From NCBI GenBank assembly GCA_026745465.1, contig JACYXH010000702.1, positions 1,085,001-1,149,000 of the forward strand: a stretch of DNA of 64,000 nt. Reading direction: 5' to 3'. The notes under the pieces were generated by a model. That model was given only the letters and a program-made list of their open reading frames with translations, searched no databases and had not been told where the DNA came from. Shown piece by piece: positions 42,791 to 54,756 of this stretch. Position 1 is the first letter of the stretch. Every line of letters begins with the position of its first letter. The DNA is from Lota lota. Its lineage: Eukaryota; Chordata; Actinopteri; Gadiformes; Lotidae. The position numbers and the translations under genes were made by a program.

Positions 42791-43447
42791 GTCTGAGCGC
42801 TAACGGGCTCTGTCTGAGCTCTAACGGGCTCTGTCTGAGCGCTAACGGGCTCTGTCTGAGCGCTAACGGGCTCTGTCTGAGCGCTAACGGGCTCCGTCTG
42901 AGCGCTAACGGGCTCTGTCTGAGCGCTAACGGGCTCCGTCTGAGCGCTAACGGGCTCTGTCTGAGCGCTAACGGGCTCCGTCTGAGCGCTAACGGGCTCC
43001 GTCTGAGCGCTAACGGGCTCCGTCTGAGCGCTAACGGGCTCCGTCTGAGCGCTAACGGGCTCCGTCTGAGCGCTAACGGGCTCCGTCTGAGCGCTAACGG
43101 GCTCCGTCTGAGCGCTAACGGGCTCCGTCTGAGCGCTAACGGGCTCCGTCTGAGCGCTAACGGGCTCCGTCTGAGCTCTAACGGGCTCCGTCTGAGCGCT
43201 AACGGGCTCCGTCTGAGCGCTAACGGGCTCCGTCTGAGCGCTAACGGGCTCCGTCTGAGCTCTAACGGGCTCCGTCTGAGCGCTAACGGGCTCTGTCTGA
43301 GCGCTAACGGGCTCCGTCTGAGCGCTAACGGGCTCTGTCTGAGCGCTAACGGGCTCTGTCTGAGCTCTAACGGGCTCTGTCTGAGCTCTAACGGGCTCTG
43401 TCTGAGCGCTAACGGGCTCTGTCTGAGCGCTAACGGGCTCTGTATGA
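42790..43447. repeat. 21-bp minisatellite GAGCGCTAACGGGCTCTGTC
   Basis: About 31 copies of the 21-bp unit, with T/C variants (CTCTGTCT or CTCCGTCT) and occasional GAGCTC. GC-rich against its surroundings, presumably in the 3' untranslated region or just downstream. Confidence 0.96.
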
Positions 43448-43988
43448 ACACTACAGCATGTACACCTTGGGGACAGAGTGCTACCTTCACTAACCCTTAA
43501 CCCTTTCCGCACACACATTGGGATCTGGCAGACAGGTGGCTACTGTGTGGTTTGTAACGATTTGAAGTGGTCTTTGCTTTTCTGTTCATCTGTAACAAAG
43601 ACTTCCCTGATGCTTGGATCTAGTTTTATCATCTCTTTGTTTATTGTTGTATTTCGTAAATTAAATTATTTGCTATTTCTATCCTATCATGCAATTGTGA
43701 GTACGTGTAAAGATTTAATTCATGGACAACTTACAGAAAAACTTGGATGGAGATGATGGAATGTCGATTTTATCTTGTGCATCTTATCTCACACTATCTG
43801 TATGGCCTCACTCCTCAGCCAGTAATTCTGTACGTATGTTCTATAACATTTTATCTGACCCTACATATACTGTATGCTACCAACTCTTTTCCAATGAAAG
43901 TAGCTAGCACTAGCTACGCACTAGCTCCAAAAGTCGCTCAATTCGCCAGATGATGTCACACGCTCGTTTGAATTTTGATGCGATCATA

Positions 43989-43994
43989 AATAAA
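43989..43994 (+). terminator. Candidate poly(A) signal of scn4a
   Basis: First AATAAA after the stop codon that lies outside repeats. A 3' UTR of about 1.6 kb would include both minisatellites. Confidence 0.35.
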
Positions 43995-44274
43995 CAATTT
44001 AGTTAAATCTTAATGAATTTACTTGGCTGGATTTCAATGCAACAGGAAGTGGCATATCTGTTGATACTTTTTGTGTTAAAGCCCCTGACAAGGTAAATCC
44101 ATGTTTTAATTGTCACTATGTAATAACTATGTAATTAGGGATGTTTATAAATCTAATAAGCATTACAATACATCTTAGGAATCAAACATATTCCAAATCC
44201 AAATTTATTTTTGTGCGTGCTTTCTGACATTGTTAAAATGAGCGGGATTAAAAAGGCATATGCTGATGTCGACA

Positions 44275-45150
44275 AACACACTGGGTTAGTTAGATCTTTA
44301 TAAGAACACAGTGGGTTAGTTAGATCTTTACAAGAACACACTGGGTTAGTTAGATCTTTACAAGAACACACTGGGTTAGTTAGATCTTTACAAGAACACA
44401 CTGGGTTTGTTATATCTTTATAAGAACACAGTGGGTTAGTTAGATCTTTACAAAAACACATTGGGTTAGTTAGATCTTTATAAGAACACAGTGGGTTAGT
44501 TAGATCTTTATAAGAACACACTGGGTTAGTTAGATCTTTATAAGAACACAGTGGGTTAGTTAGATCTTTACAAGAACACACTGGGTTAGTTAGATCTTTA
44601 TAAGAACACAGTGGGTTATATAGATCTTTACAAGAACACAGTGGGTTAGTTAGATCTTTACAAGAACACACTGGCTTAGTTAGATCTTTATAAGAACACA
44701 CTGGGTTAGTTAGATCTTTATAAGAACACAGTGGGTTAGTTAGATCTTTACAAGAACACACTGGGTTAGTTAGATCTTTACAAGAACACACTGGGTTAGT
44801 TAGATCTTTATAAGAACACAGTGGGTTAGTTAGATCTTTACAAGAACACACTGGGTTAGTTAGATATTTATAAGAACACAGTGGGTTTGTTAGATCTTTA
44901 TAAGAACACAGTGGGTTAGTTAGATCTTTATAAGAACACCGTGGGTTAGTTAGATCTTTACAAGAACACACTGGGTTAGTTAGATCTTTACAAGAACACA
45001 CTGGGTTAGTTAGATCTTTATAAGAACACAGTGGGTTAGTTAGATCTTTACAAGAACACACTGGGTTAGTTAGATCTTTATAAGAACACACTGGGTTAGT
45101 TAGATCTTTACAAGAACACACTGGGTTAGTTAGATCTTTAGAAAAACACA
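44275..45150. repeat. 30-bp minisatellite
   Basis: About 29 copies of ACACTGGGTTAGTTAGATCT plus TTACAAGAAC, with C/G and C/T variants. The 30-bp period keeps an antisense ORF open (KDLTNPVCS repeats), which I do not consider a gene. Confidence 0.96.
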
Positions 45151-45262
45151 CTGTAAGAGTAAGAGGTTCATATCCCTGGATGGAGCATAGCAGCTGTGGT
45201 CTGTGGTTCCAACATCCAAGAAGAACATGCCCGTTTCACACGCCACTCTTATCTACGTCACT

Positions 45263-45264
45263 GT

Positions 45265-45302
<38 letters not shown>

Positions 45303-45521
45303 CCACTTCATAAGAGTTCTCATTGGCATCAGATGACATTTATCCCTCAGATCATCTGGAGATTAAATCTCACACCAACCCAACCAAGCAATGCATACAA
45401 AGCCAGCATAGCAGCTTATTTTAGTCTGTTTAGTAGCAGCAGAGGAAGTCTTCTCTTACATCTCAACAGCTGCTTGGCTCCTTGGCAACTTATCAACTGC
45501 TCTCACTTACAAACATATCTT

Positions 45522-45585
<64 letters not shown>

Positions 45586-45606
45586 ATGTGTGTATGTGTG
45601 TGTGTA
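45263..45606. repeat. Two (GT)n microsatellites
   Basis: GT runs at 45263-45298 (ending GCGCGCG) and 45524-45606. Confidence 0.9.
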
Positions 45607-46670
45607 CTGTCCTGGTGGCTTAATGTGTATTCACATTTTTTGAAATTACAATTTCAGTGTGTAAAGGCTTAGGAGGATGAAATGTAAACTCCCTAATTTA
45701 AAGGGTTAGGATAACATGTTAATTTAGTAATTTAAAGAGTACGTTTAAAATATAAACTAAGTCATTCGGGGGGTTAGGGTTAGCCAGGGCCGGCTCTAGG
45801 GGACCTCAGCCAGATCTTCTCACCTTACTTGCCTGGAGCCAAGAACTATGAACTAAAACAAAGGGGAGGGCAAGAGAGGGCAGGGAGGGTAAAGGAATTC
45901 TCTTCTTTATGGACAAATATAACATTTTCATTTTCTGCCATTGGACAAAAGTCATGGCGATGGCTTTGCTACCGCGAAAGGTGTCCAATGGCAGAAGCCC
46001 TACCCTGCAGTAGGATTGTCATTGGACGTTCTGCTGCACCGCACTAAATAAATAATGATAACCAAACAACTAGGGGAAAATTATAATGTTGTGACAGTAT
46101 TGTAAATGTTAGAATTGTAATATTTTAAACAGATATGTTGCTTGAGATGATGGAATTTGTGTATATACTTTTTTATTTAAATATAGACCACAATATATGT
46201 TCCTTGTGTATATGGAATGAACCAGAATGAGATGAAAAATGTATAATGTAACCCCAAAAATATATAAAATGTGTTGTCTGCAGATAACCATGTTCTATGG
46301 GGATCAGAGTAACACCGGCAGTGAGGCAGTGAGGAAAAGGGTAATGGAAGTGATAAATAGTCCAATGATGCCACCTAGTGGTGCCAGAGGAGGAACACGG
46401 GCACACTCCTCTTAAATGAAAAAACTACTGCTGCCATTATAACTTCATAAATGATGGAGAAAAAGAGAATAAGGGAGAAGAGGGTGGGAAAGGAAATTAC
46501 TATTAGTCAAAAAATTATGATACAAAAACTCACAACTAGGGGAAAGAAGGCGCATGTAGAAATAATGTTGGAATAATATTTAAAAAAAAGACAAGATGGT
46601 GCCCTGGGATCAGATAAGGAAACAGTATTTTTGTTTAATTAATTAGTCAAACAACTTGACATAATTGAAC
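45607..46670. other. Unclassified intergenic DNA
   Basis: No gene or clear repeat. CCAGGGCCGGCTCTAGG at 45785 resembles ends of some fish DNA transposons, but no partner end is seen. Confidence 0.4.
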
Positions 46671-46674
46671 TATG

Positions 46675-46880
46675 ACTGTTTGGATGGGGTTTATATTATA
46701 TTATAATTGAACTATGACTATGTTTGGGTGGGGTTTATATTATAATATAATAAAACTATGACTATGTTTGGGTGGGGTTGATATTATAATAAAAGTATGA
46801 CTATGTTTGGATGGGGTTGATATTATAATTGAACTATGACTATGTTTGGATGGGGTTTATATTTTAATTGAACTATGACT
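46675..46880. repeat. About 45-bp repeat, five copies
   Basis: Units of TTGAACTATGACTATGTTTG plus GATGGGGTTTATATTATAA. Confidence 0.85.
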
Positions 46881-46899
46881 ATGCCAGCATGTTTTTTTA

Positions 46900-47028
46900 C
46901 AAGAGACGTCACGTGGACTCGCCCCACAGGTGTGCTAATCAGTGAAATCACCTGAAATAGGGCCCAATCGCTCCGGTCTGGTCCTTCCCTTGCGCAGTAT
47001 GCGTCCTGTGAGCAACAGTGCGTACCTT
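46900..47028 (+). promoter_or_regulatory. Candidate promoter and first exon of the repeated non-coding unit
   Basis: GACGTCACGTG (46905-46915) overlaps a CRE-like site and a CACGTG E-box. CCAAT is at 46964-46968. A donor, ACCTT|GTAAGTAAG, follows at 47029. It is the only such combination upstream of the array. Inference only. Confidence 0.35.
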
Positions 47029-47780
47029 GTAAGTAAGCAAGTTATATTATTTCCCTTTACTTTGCGTAGCTTTTAGAAAATGTTGGGGTGTGTGGTGAGG
47101 ATTCTCTCTTATAGACTAACCTCCCTGAGTGTAGCCACACATTGTGGACTTCCTTGGTGTCTTTATCCTTGATTTGACGAATGTCTTTAGTCAATATATC
47201 TTCTGTCTGTGGTTCCAGTTTATTCTGGGTTTTGTGTGTCGGATAGTACCTGGGTCACATAAAGACCAGTTTTGATTTCTCACAGCATTTCTGACAATTG
47301 TTTTTGATTCAGTAACTAGGGTTAGGAAATCCGTGGCTTCTCTTACTTTGTGAAGCCAAACTATTTTAAGGGAACGTCTTAGAAGGGATCTGTCCCCTTC
47401 ACCGTAGTGCTTTGAATAGAATTGGAACCGCTTATTAAAAGTCCAAAGTGCAAATTAACTTGAATCAAATTAATTATAGATTTGACCAAGCCGTCGAAGG
47501 GTTCAGATGAAAACTAGTCTTATGGATATGTCTGAAGATATCCGACATTTGAAAAACCCAACTAGGGTTAGATATGGTCTAAGTATTTATATAAAGGGTT
47601 AGTATAAAAGAACGAGAGAAGGGGAAGGATAATTATTTTGTAAAGATGTAAACCCAAAAGGAGGGTTCAGTCCTTTGGTTGGATTTATTTTCTTGTTCTT
47701 CATACGTTGTTGGGTTGTGCCGCAGGGGTCTGAGGGTCCGAGGAAGGAGCAGAGCACAGCTTGGTTGGTTTTTGTATTTA

Positions 47781-47955
47781 TCGCGGCGACATTGCCTCGG
47801 GAGGCAGAGCGGATTGACTGGCAGTCGGAAGGTTGCTAGTTCGATCCCCGGCTCCTCCTAGCTGGTTGTCGAGGTGTCCCTGAGCACCGAAACCTAACCG
47901 CTCCCGACGTGTTGTCGCCTTGCATGGCTGACACCTGCCGTTGGCGTGGTTTTTA
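47781..47955 (+). mobile_element. tRNA-derived SINE
   Basis: tRNA-like head with an A-box-like GGCAGAGCGGATTG and B-box-like AGTTCGATCCC (47839-47849), then the conserved central part GTGTCCCTGAGCA, CCTAACCGCTCCCGACG. Same family as the copy at 62090. Confidence 0.75.
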
Positions 47956-48592
47956 TAGTCCTTTTTAATATTTACATTTTATATATATCATTTCATCCTT
48001 TGTATTTGAAATGTTTTTTTTTAATTTATATTCTATTTACTGAAGCATTAAACGGTTGCTCTCAAATGTGTGGCTTATGCGTCATATGTTTCCAAAGAAT
48101 TTAAGAATTCTAAATGAACAGTGATTTCTTTTTCAGGGTCAGGTTGTAGTCTAGAGCAGGGTTCTACAGAGCTGTCCGATCCAGGAGCGCTACATTCCAA
48201 GAGATGCAGAAGGGTGAGACAATGAGCCACACATCTCTAATTTCTTATTACTAATGTAATTCCATCTTCAATCAAGACTACACTGTTGTGGAAGAAGGTC
48301 CATGTAAAATAAAGTGTAGCCATGTGAGTGAGCTATAGCATTACTGGAGTAAAATAAATAATAAAAATAAAACACGTTTTAACTTTTAGAAGGACTGAGG
48401 CGATGCACCTGGAGGTCCTTGTGGTGGTCAGCTGGAGGTCCTTGATGTCAGCTATCTGATAAGTATTTCTTTATGATGGCTATAGTTTAAAACCCACCAT
48501 ATTTCTTATAAGAAGTGTGTTATAGGTCAACGTTCATTCACGTATTTAGCTATTACTCGGGTTGGTTTAAAGTCCTTTAGGGACGCCAACAG

Positions 48593-48659
48593 TATGCAAG
48601 TGGCGCTGAAACACATGAGGACGTAGTACTCCCTAATGTGTTTCTAGCTCCACTTGTGT
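48593..48659 (+). ncRNA. pre-miRNA-like hairpin, copy 1
   Basis: Same fold as copy 2. Two changes: CTCATG becomes CTAATG, which breaks one pair in the inner stem, and CCGCTT becomes CCACTT, which turns a U-G wobble into U-A. Confidence 0.45.
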
Positions 48660-48775
48660 CTGTAAAGCCCGGATAATGGAGGATATACGTGAATGAAGGT
48701 GGCCAAACACGCATCCTTTGTATTTGGTTGAGTTTTACACATAAGCCAAACAGTAAAAACTGTTTTATTTCACAG

Positions 48776-48921
48776 GAGCGGAACCACAGCGGCCCCAGAC
48801 AGAGATCCGACAGCACCTCCAGGAGATTGGCACTCCTGACGTCTCATCCCACAAACTGTTACCTGGCCTCTGATTCAGAGAGGCTCCACTAACGTCAAAG
48901 CAGAGTACAAGACAACCACCA
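48776..48921 (+). ncRNA. Exon-like block B, copy 1
   Basis: 146 bp between TTTCACAG and GTAAGT. No through-frame. Identical boundaries in the next four copies argue for a real exon. Confidence 0.45.
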
Positions 48922-50043
48922 GTAAGTTAGAATAGTCACCTTTCTGGTCATTTGATTTAGTGTTTTATGTGTACGCTTTAGTTTAAAACCTGACCTATTT
49001 ATTGTAAGTGTTAATGCAGTTGTGTAGGTCAACATTCATTCAGATATATCACAATACTCAAGACGCTTCCATGTATTAGCAAAGTAATGAACAGTATTTT
49101 TTGTTCATGTTTTAGGCAACAGTGGTGTTGTACAGAGCTGTCTGATCCAGGACTGGTGCTGGGAGCTGCAGGTGGAGGGAAGGCCAGGAGCGGTGCAGTC
49201 CAAGAGATACAGAAAGGTGAGACAATGAACCCCCCATTTCTAATTTCTCATTACTAATGTAATTCCATCTTCAATCAAGACTGCGCTGCGTGGAAGAAAG
49301 TCCATGTAAAATAAAGTGTAGCCATCTGAGTGAGCTACAAGCATTACTGGAGTAAAATACATATTTGCATCGTGACGGGGAGAACAAATGTTCAGTGTGC
49401 AAATAATACACATTTGAACTTTCAGAAGGACTGAGGCGATGCAGCTGGAGGTCCTTGAGATGGTCAGCTGGAGGTCCTTGTGGTGGTCAGCTGGAGGTCT
49501 TTGCGGTGGAGGTCAGCTATTTGATTTATGATTTGATTAATGGCTATAGTTTAAAACTTGTGTACAAATGTTCAGTGTGCAAATAAAACACGTTTGAACA
49601 TTCAGAAGGACTGAGGTGATGCAGCTGGAGGTCCTTGTGGTGGTCAGCTGGAGGTCCTTGCGGTGGTCAGCTGGACGTCCTTGATGTCAGCTATGTAGTA
49701 AATATTTGTTTTTGGCAATAGTTTAAAATTGTTGTGTAGAAATGTTGTGTGTGTGTGCAAATAGAACATGTTTGAGCTTTCAGAAGGACTGAGGCGATGC
49801 AGCTGGAGGTCCTTGCGGTGGTCAGCTGGAGGTCCTTGCGGTGGTCAGCTGGAGGTCCTTGCGGTGGTCAGCTGGAGGTCCTTGCTGTCATCTATCTGAT
49901 AAGTATTTCTTTATGATGGCTATAGTTTAAAACCCACCGTATTTCTTATAAGAAGTGTGTTAATGCAGTGTTATAGGTCAACATTCATTCACGTATTTAG
50001 CTATTACTCGGGTTGGTTTAAAGTCCTTTAGGGACGCCAACAG

Positions 50044-50110
50044 TATGCAAGTGGCGCTGAAACACATGAGGACGTAGTACTCCCTCATGTGTTTCTAGCT
50101 CCGCTTGTGT
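50044..50110 (+). ncRNA. pre-miRNA-like hairpin, copy 2
   Basis: The 5' arm TATGCAAGTGGCGCTGAAAC then ACATGAGG faces CCTCATGTGTTTCTAGCTCC then GCTTGTGT. The loop is ACGTAGTACTC. Counting by hand, 26 of 27 arm positions pair (three wobbles) with one C/U mismatch and one bulged U. It lies in the intron-like segment 116 bp before block B. I do not recognise the sequence as a known miRNA. Confidence 0.5.
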
Positions 50111-50226
50111 CTGTAAAGCCCGGTTAATGGAGGATATACGTGAAAGAATGTGGCCAAACACGCAGCCTTTGTATTTGGTTGAGTTTGACACATAAGCCAA
50201 ACAGTATAAACTTTTTTATTTCACAG

Positions 50227-50372
50227 GAGCGGAACCACAGCGGCCCCAGACAGAGATCCGACAGCACCTCCAGGAGATTAGCACTCCTGACGTCTCATCC
50301 CACAAACGGTTCCCTGGCCTCTGATCCAGGGAGGCTTCACTAATGTCAAAGCAGAGTACAACACAACCACCA
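50227..50372 (+). ncRNA. Exon-like block B, copy 2
   Basis: 146 bp with the same acceptor and GTAAGT donor as copy 1. Confidence 0.45.
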
Positions 50373-52481
50373 GTAAGTTAGAACAGTCACCTTTGTCATT
50401 TGATTTAGTGTTTTATGAGTTGGCTTTAGTTTAAAACGTGACGTATTTATTGTAAGTGTGTTAATGCAGTTTTATAGGTCAACATTCATTCAGATTTTTC
50501 ACCTTACTCAAGACTTTTCCATGGATTATCAAAGTAATGAACAGTATTCTTTGTTCAGGGTTAGGTTGTAGTCTAGAGCAGGGTTCTACAGAGCTGTCTG
50601 ATCCCGGACTGTTGCTGGGAGCTGCAGGTGGAGGGAAGGCCAGGAGCGGTACATTTCAAGAGATGCAGAAGGGTGAGTCAATGAACCACACGTCTCTAAT
50701 TTCTTATTACTAATGTAATTCCATCTTCAATCAAGACTACACTGTGTGGAAGAAGGTCCATGTAAAATAAAGTGTAGCCATCTGAGTGAGCTATACGCAT
50801 TATTGGAGTAAAATACATAATTACATCGCTGACGGGGAGATCAAATGTTCAGTGTGCAAATAATACACGTTTGAACTTTCAGAAGGACTGAGATGATGCA
50901 GCTGGAGGTCCTTGCGGTGGTCAGATGGAGGTCATTGCGGTGGTCAGCTGGAGGTCCTTGATGTCAGCTATTTGATAAGTATTTCTTTATGGCTATAGTT
51001 TAAAACTGTTGTGTCCAAATAAAACACGTTTGAACTTTCAGAAGGATTGAGGCTATGCGGCTGGAGGTCCTTGTGGTGGTCAGCTGGAGGTCCTTGCGGT
51101 GGTCAGCCTGAAGTCTTTGCGATGGAGGTCAGCTATTTGATTTATGATTTGATTTATGGCTATAGTTTAAAACTGTTGTGTACAAATGTTCTGTGTGCAA
51201 ATAAAACACGTTTGAACTTTCAGAAAGGACTGAGGCGATGCAGCTGGAGGTCCTTGTGGTGGTCAGCTGGAGGTCCTTGTGGTGGTCAGCTGGAGGGCCT
51301 TGTGGTGGTCAGCTGGAGGGCCTTGTGGTGGTCAGCTGGAGCTCTTTTCAGTGGAGGTCAGCTACTTGATTTATGATTTGATATGTGATTAATGGCTATA
51401 GTTTAAAACTTGTGTACAAATGTTCCGTGTGCAAATAGAACATGTTTGAACTTTCAGGACTGAGGCGATGCAGCTGGAGGTCCTTGCGGTGGTCAGCTGG
51501 AGGTCCTTGCGGTGGTCAGCTGGAGGTCCTTGCGGTGGTCAGCTGGAGGTCCTTGATGTCAGCTATTTGATAAGTATTTCTTTATGGCTGTAGTTTAAAA
51601 CTGTTGATTGCAAATAAACCACGTTTGAACTTTCAGAAGGATTGAGGCTATGCAGCTGGAGGTCCTTGTGTTGGTCAGCTGGAGCTCTCTGTGGTGGAGG
51701 TCAGCTATTTGATTTATGATTTGATAATTGATTAATGGCTATAGTTTAAAACTTGTGTACAAATGTTCAGTGTGCAAATAAAACACGTTTGAACTTTCAG
51801 AGGGACTGGGGCGATGCAGCTGGAGGTCCTTGCGGTGGTCAGCCTGAGGTCCTTGATGTCAGCTATTTGATAAGTATTTCTTTATGGCTATAGTTTAAAA
51901 CAGTTTTGTGCAAATAAAACACGTTTGAACATTCAGAAGGACTGAGGTGATGCAGCCGGAGGTCCTTGTGGTGGTCAGCTGGAGGTCCTTGAGGTGATGC
52001 AGCCGGAGGTCCTTGCGGTGGTCAGCTGGAGGTCCTTGAGGTGGTCAGCCTGAGGTCCTTGTGTTGGTCAGCTGGAAGTCTTTGCGGTGGAGGTCAGCTA
52101 TTTGAGTTGATTTCTGGCTATAGTTAAAAACTTTTGTGTACAAATGTTCTGTGTGCAAATAAAACACGTTTAAACTTTCAGGACTGAGGCGATGCAGCTG
52201 GAGGTCCTTGCGGTGGTCAGCTGGAGGTCCTTGCGGTGGTCAGCTGGAGGTCCTTGCGGTGGTCAGTTGGAGGTCCTTGCGGTGGTCAGCTGGAGGTCCT
52301 TGCTGTCAGCTGGATGTCCTTGCTGTCAGCTATCTGATAAGTATTTCTTTATGATGGCTATAGTTTAAAACCCACCATATTTCTTATAAGAAGTGTGTTA
52401 ATGCAGTGTTATAGGTCAACATTCATTCACGTATTTAGCTATTATTCGGGTTGGTTTAAAGTCCTTTAGGGACGCCAACAG

Positions 52482-52548
52482 TATGCAAGTGGCGCTGAAA
52501 CACATGAGGACGTAGTACTCCCTCATGTGTTTCTAGCTCCGCTTGTGT
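52482..52548 (+). ncRNA. pre-miRNA-like hairpin, copy 3
   Basis: Identical to copy 2 over the 67 nt. Confidence 0.5.
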
Positions 52549-52664
52549 CTGTAAAGCCCGGATAATGGAGGATATACGTGAATGAATGTGGCCAAACACG
52601 CATCCTTTGTATTTGGTTGAGTTTTACACATAAGCCAAACAGTAGAAACTGTTTTATTTCACAG

Positions 52665-52810
52665 GAGCGGAACCACAGCGGCCCCAGACAGAGATCCGAC
52701 AGCACCTCCAGGAGAATGGCACTCCTGACGTCTCATCCCACAAACGGTTCCCTGGCCTCTGATCCAGAGAGGCTTCACTAACGTCAAAGCAGAGTACAAC
52801 ACAACCACCT
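52665..52810 (+). ncRNA. Exon-like block B, copy 3
   Basis: 146 bp. The last exon base differs (CCT|GTAAGT) but the donor is kept. Confidence 0.45.
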
Positions 52811-54427
52811 GTAAGTTAGAAGAGTCACCTTTCTGGTCATTTGATTTAGTGTTTTATGTGTACGCTTTAGTTTAAAACCTGACCTATTTATTGTAAGTGT
52901 GTTAATGCAGTTGTGTAGGTCAACATTCATTCAGATATTTCACAGTACTCAACACGTTTCCATGGATTTGCAAAGTAATGAACAGTATTTTTTGTTCAGG
53001 GTCAGGTTGTAGTCTAGAGCTGGGTTCTACAGAGCTGTCTGACGCTGGGAGCTGCAGGTGGAGGGAAGACCAGGAGCGGTACAGTCCAAGAGATGCAGAA
53101 AGGTGAGACAATGAACCCCCCATTTCTAATGTCTCAATGCTAAAGCAATTCCTTCTTCAATCAAGACTACACTGCGTGGAAGATGGTCCATGTAAAATAA
53201 AGTGTAGCCATCTGAATGAGCTATAGCATTACTGGAGTAAAATACATAATTACATCGTGACAGGGAGAACAAATGTTCTGTGTGCAAATAAAACACGTTT
53301 GAACTTTCAGAAGGACTGAGGCGATGCAGCTGGATGTCCTTGCGGTGGTCAGCTGGAGGTCCTTGCGGTGGTCAGCTGGAGGTCTTTGTGGTGGAGGTCA
53401 GCTATTTGATTTATGATTTGATTAATGGCTATAGTTTAAAACTTGTGTACAAATGTTCAGTGTGCAAATAAAACACATTTGAACATTCAGGACTGAGGCA
53501 ATGCAGCTGGAGGGCCTTGCGGTGGTCAGTTGGAGGTCCTTGCGGTGGTCAGCTGGAGGTCCTTGCGGTGGTCAGCTGGATGTCCTTGATGTCAGCTATT
53601 TGATAAGTATTTCTTTATGGCTGTAGTTTAAAACTGTTGATTGCAAATACAACACGTTTCAACTTTCAGAAGGATTGAGGCTATGCAGCTGGAGGTCCTT
53701 GTGGTGGTCAGCTGGAGGTCCTTGTGTTGGTCAGCTGGAGCTCTCTGTGGTGGAGGTCAGCTATTTGATTTATGATTTGATAATTGATTAATGGCTATAG
53801 TTTAAAACTGGTGCACAAATGTTCAGTGTGCAAATAAAACACGTTTGAACTTTCAGAGGGACTGGGGCGATGCAGCTGGAGGTCCTTGCGGTGGTCAGCC
53901 TGAGGTCCTTGATGTCAGCTATTTGATAAGTATTTCTTTATGGCTATAGTTTAAAACAGTTTTGTGCAAATAAAACACGTTTGAACATTCAGAAGGACTG
54001 AGGTGATGCAGCCGGAGGTCCTTGTAGTGGTCAGCTGGAGGTCCTTGAGGTGGTCAGCCTGAGGTCCTTGTGTTGGTCAGCTGGAGGTCTTTGCGGTGGA
54101 GGTCAGCTATTTGATTTGAGTTGATTTCTGGCTATAGCTAAAAACTTGTGTACAAATGTTCTGTGTGCAAATAAAACACGTTTAAACTTTCAGGACTGAG
54201 GAGATGCAGCTGGAGGTCCTTGCGGTGGTCAGCTGGAGGTCCTTGCGGTGGTCAGCTGGAGGTCCTTGCTGTCAGCTATCTGATAAGTATTTCTTTATGA
54301 TGGCTATAGTTTAAAACCCACCATATTTCTTATAAGAAGTGTGTTAATGCAGTGTTATAGGTCAACATTCATTCACGTATTTAGCTATTATTCGGGTTGG
54401 TTTAAAGTCCTTTAGGGACGCCAACAG

Positions 54428-54494
54428 TATGCAAGTGGCGCTGAAACACATGAGGACGTAGTACTCCCTCATGTGTTTCTAGCTCCGCTTGTGT
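54428..54494 (+). ncRNA. pre-miRNA-like hairpin, copy 4
   Basis: Identical to copy 2 over the 67 nt. Confidence 0.5.
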
Positions 54495-54610
54495 CTGTAA
54501 AGCCCGGATAATGGAGGATGTACGTGAATGAATGTGGCCAAACACGCATCCTTTGTATTTGGTAGAGTTTTACACATAAGCCAAACAGTAAAAACTGTTT
54601 TATTTCACAG

Positions 54611-54756
54611 GAGCGGAACCACAGCGGCCCCAGACAGAGATCCGACAGCACCTCCAGGAGATTGGCACTCCTGACGTCTCATCCCACAAACTGTTCCCTG
54701 GCCTCTGATCCAGAGAGGCTTCACTAACGTCAAAGCAGAGTACAACACAACCACCT
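54611..54756 (+). ncRNA. Exon-like block B, copy 4
   Basis: 146 bp; same splice signals as copy 3. Confidence 0.45.

Noticed and set aside
44153..45151. 332-residue antisense ORF with KDLTNPVCS repeats
   Set aside because: Product of a 30-bp minisatellite; no signal or domain outside the repeat.
46900..47028. tRNA or rRNA genes near the repeat array
   Set aside because: Only SINE tRNA-like heads are seen; no intact cloverleaf with anticodon arm was found.
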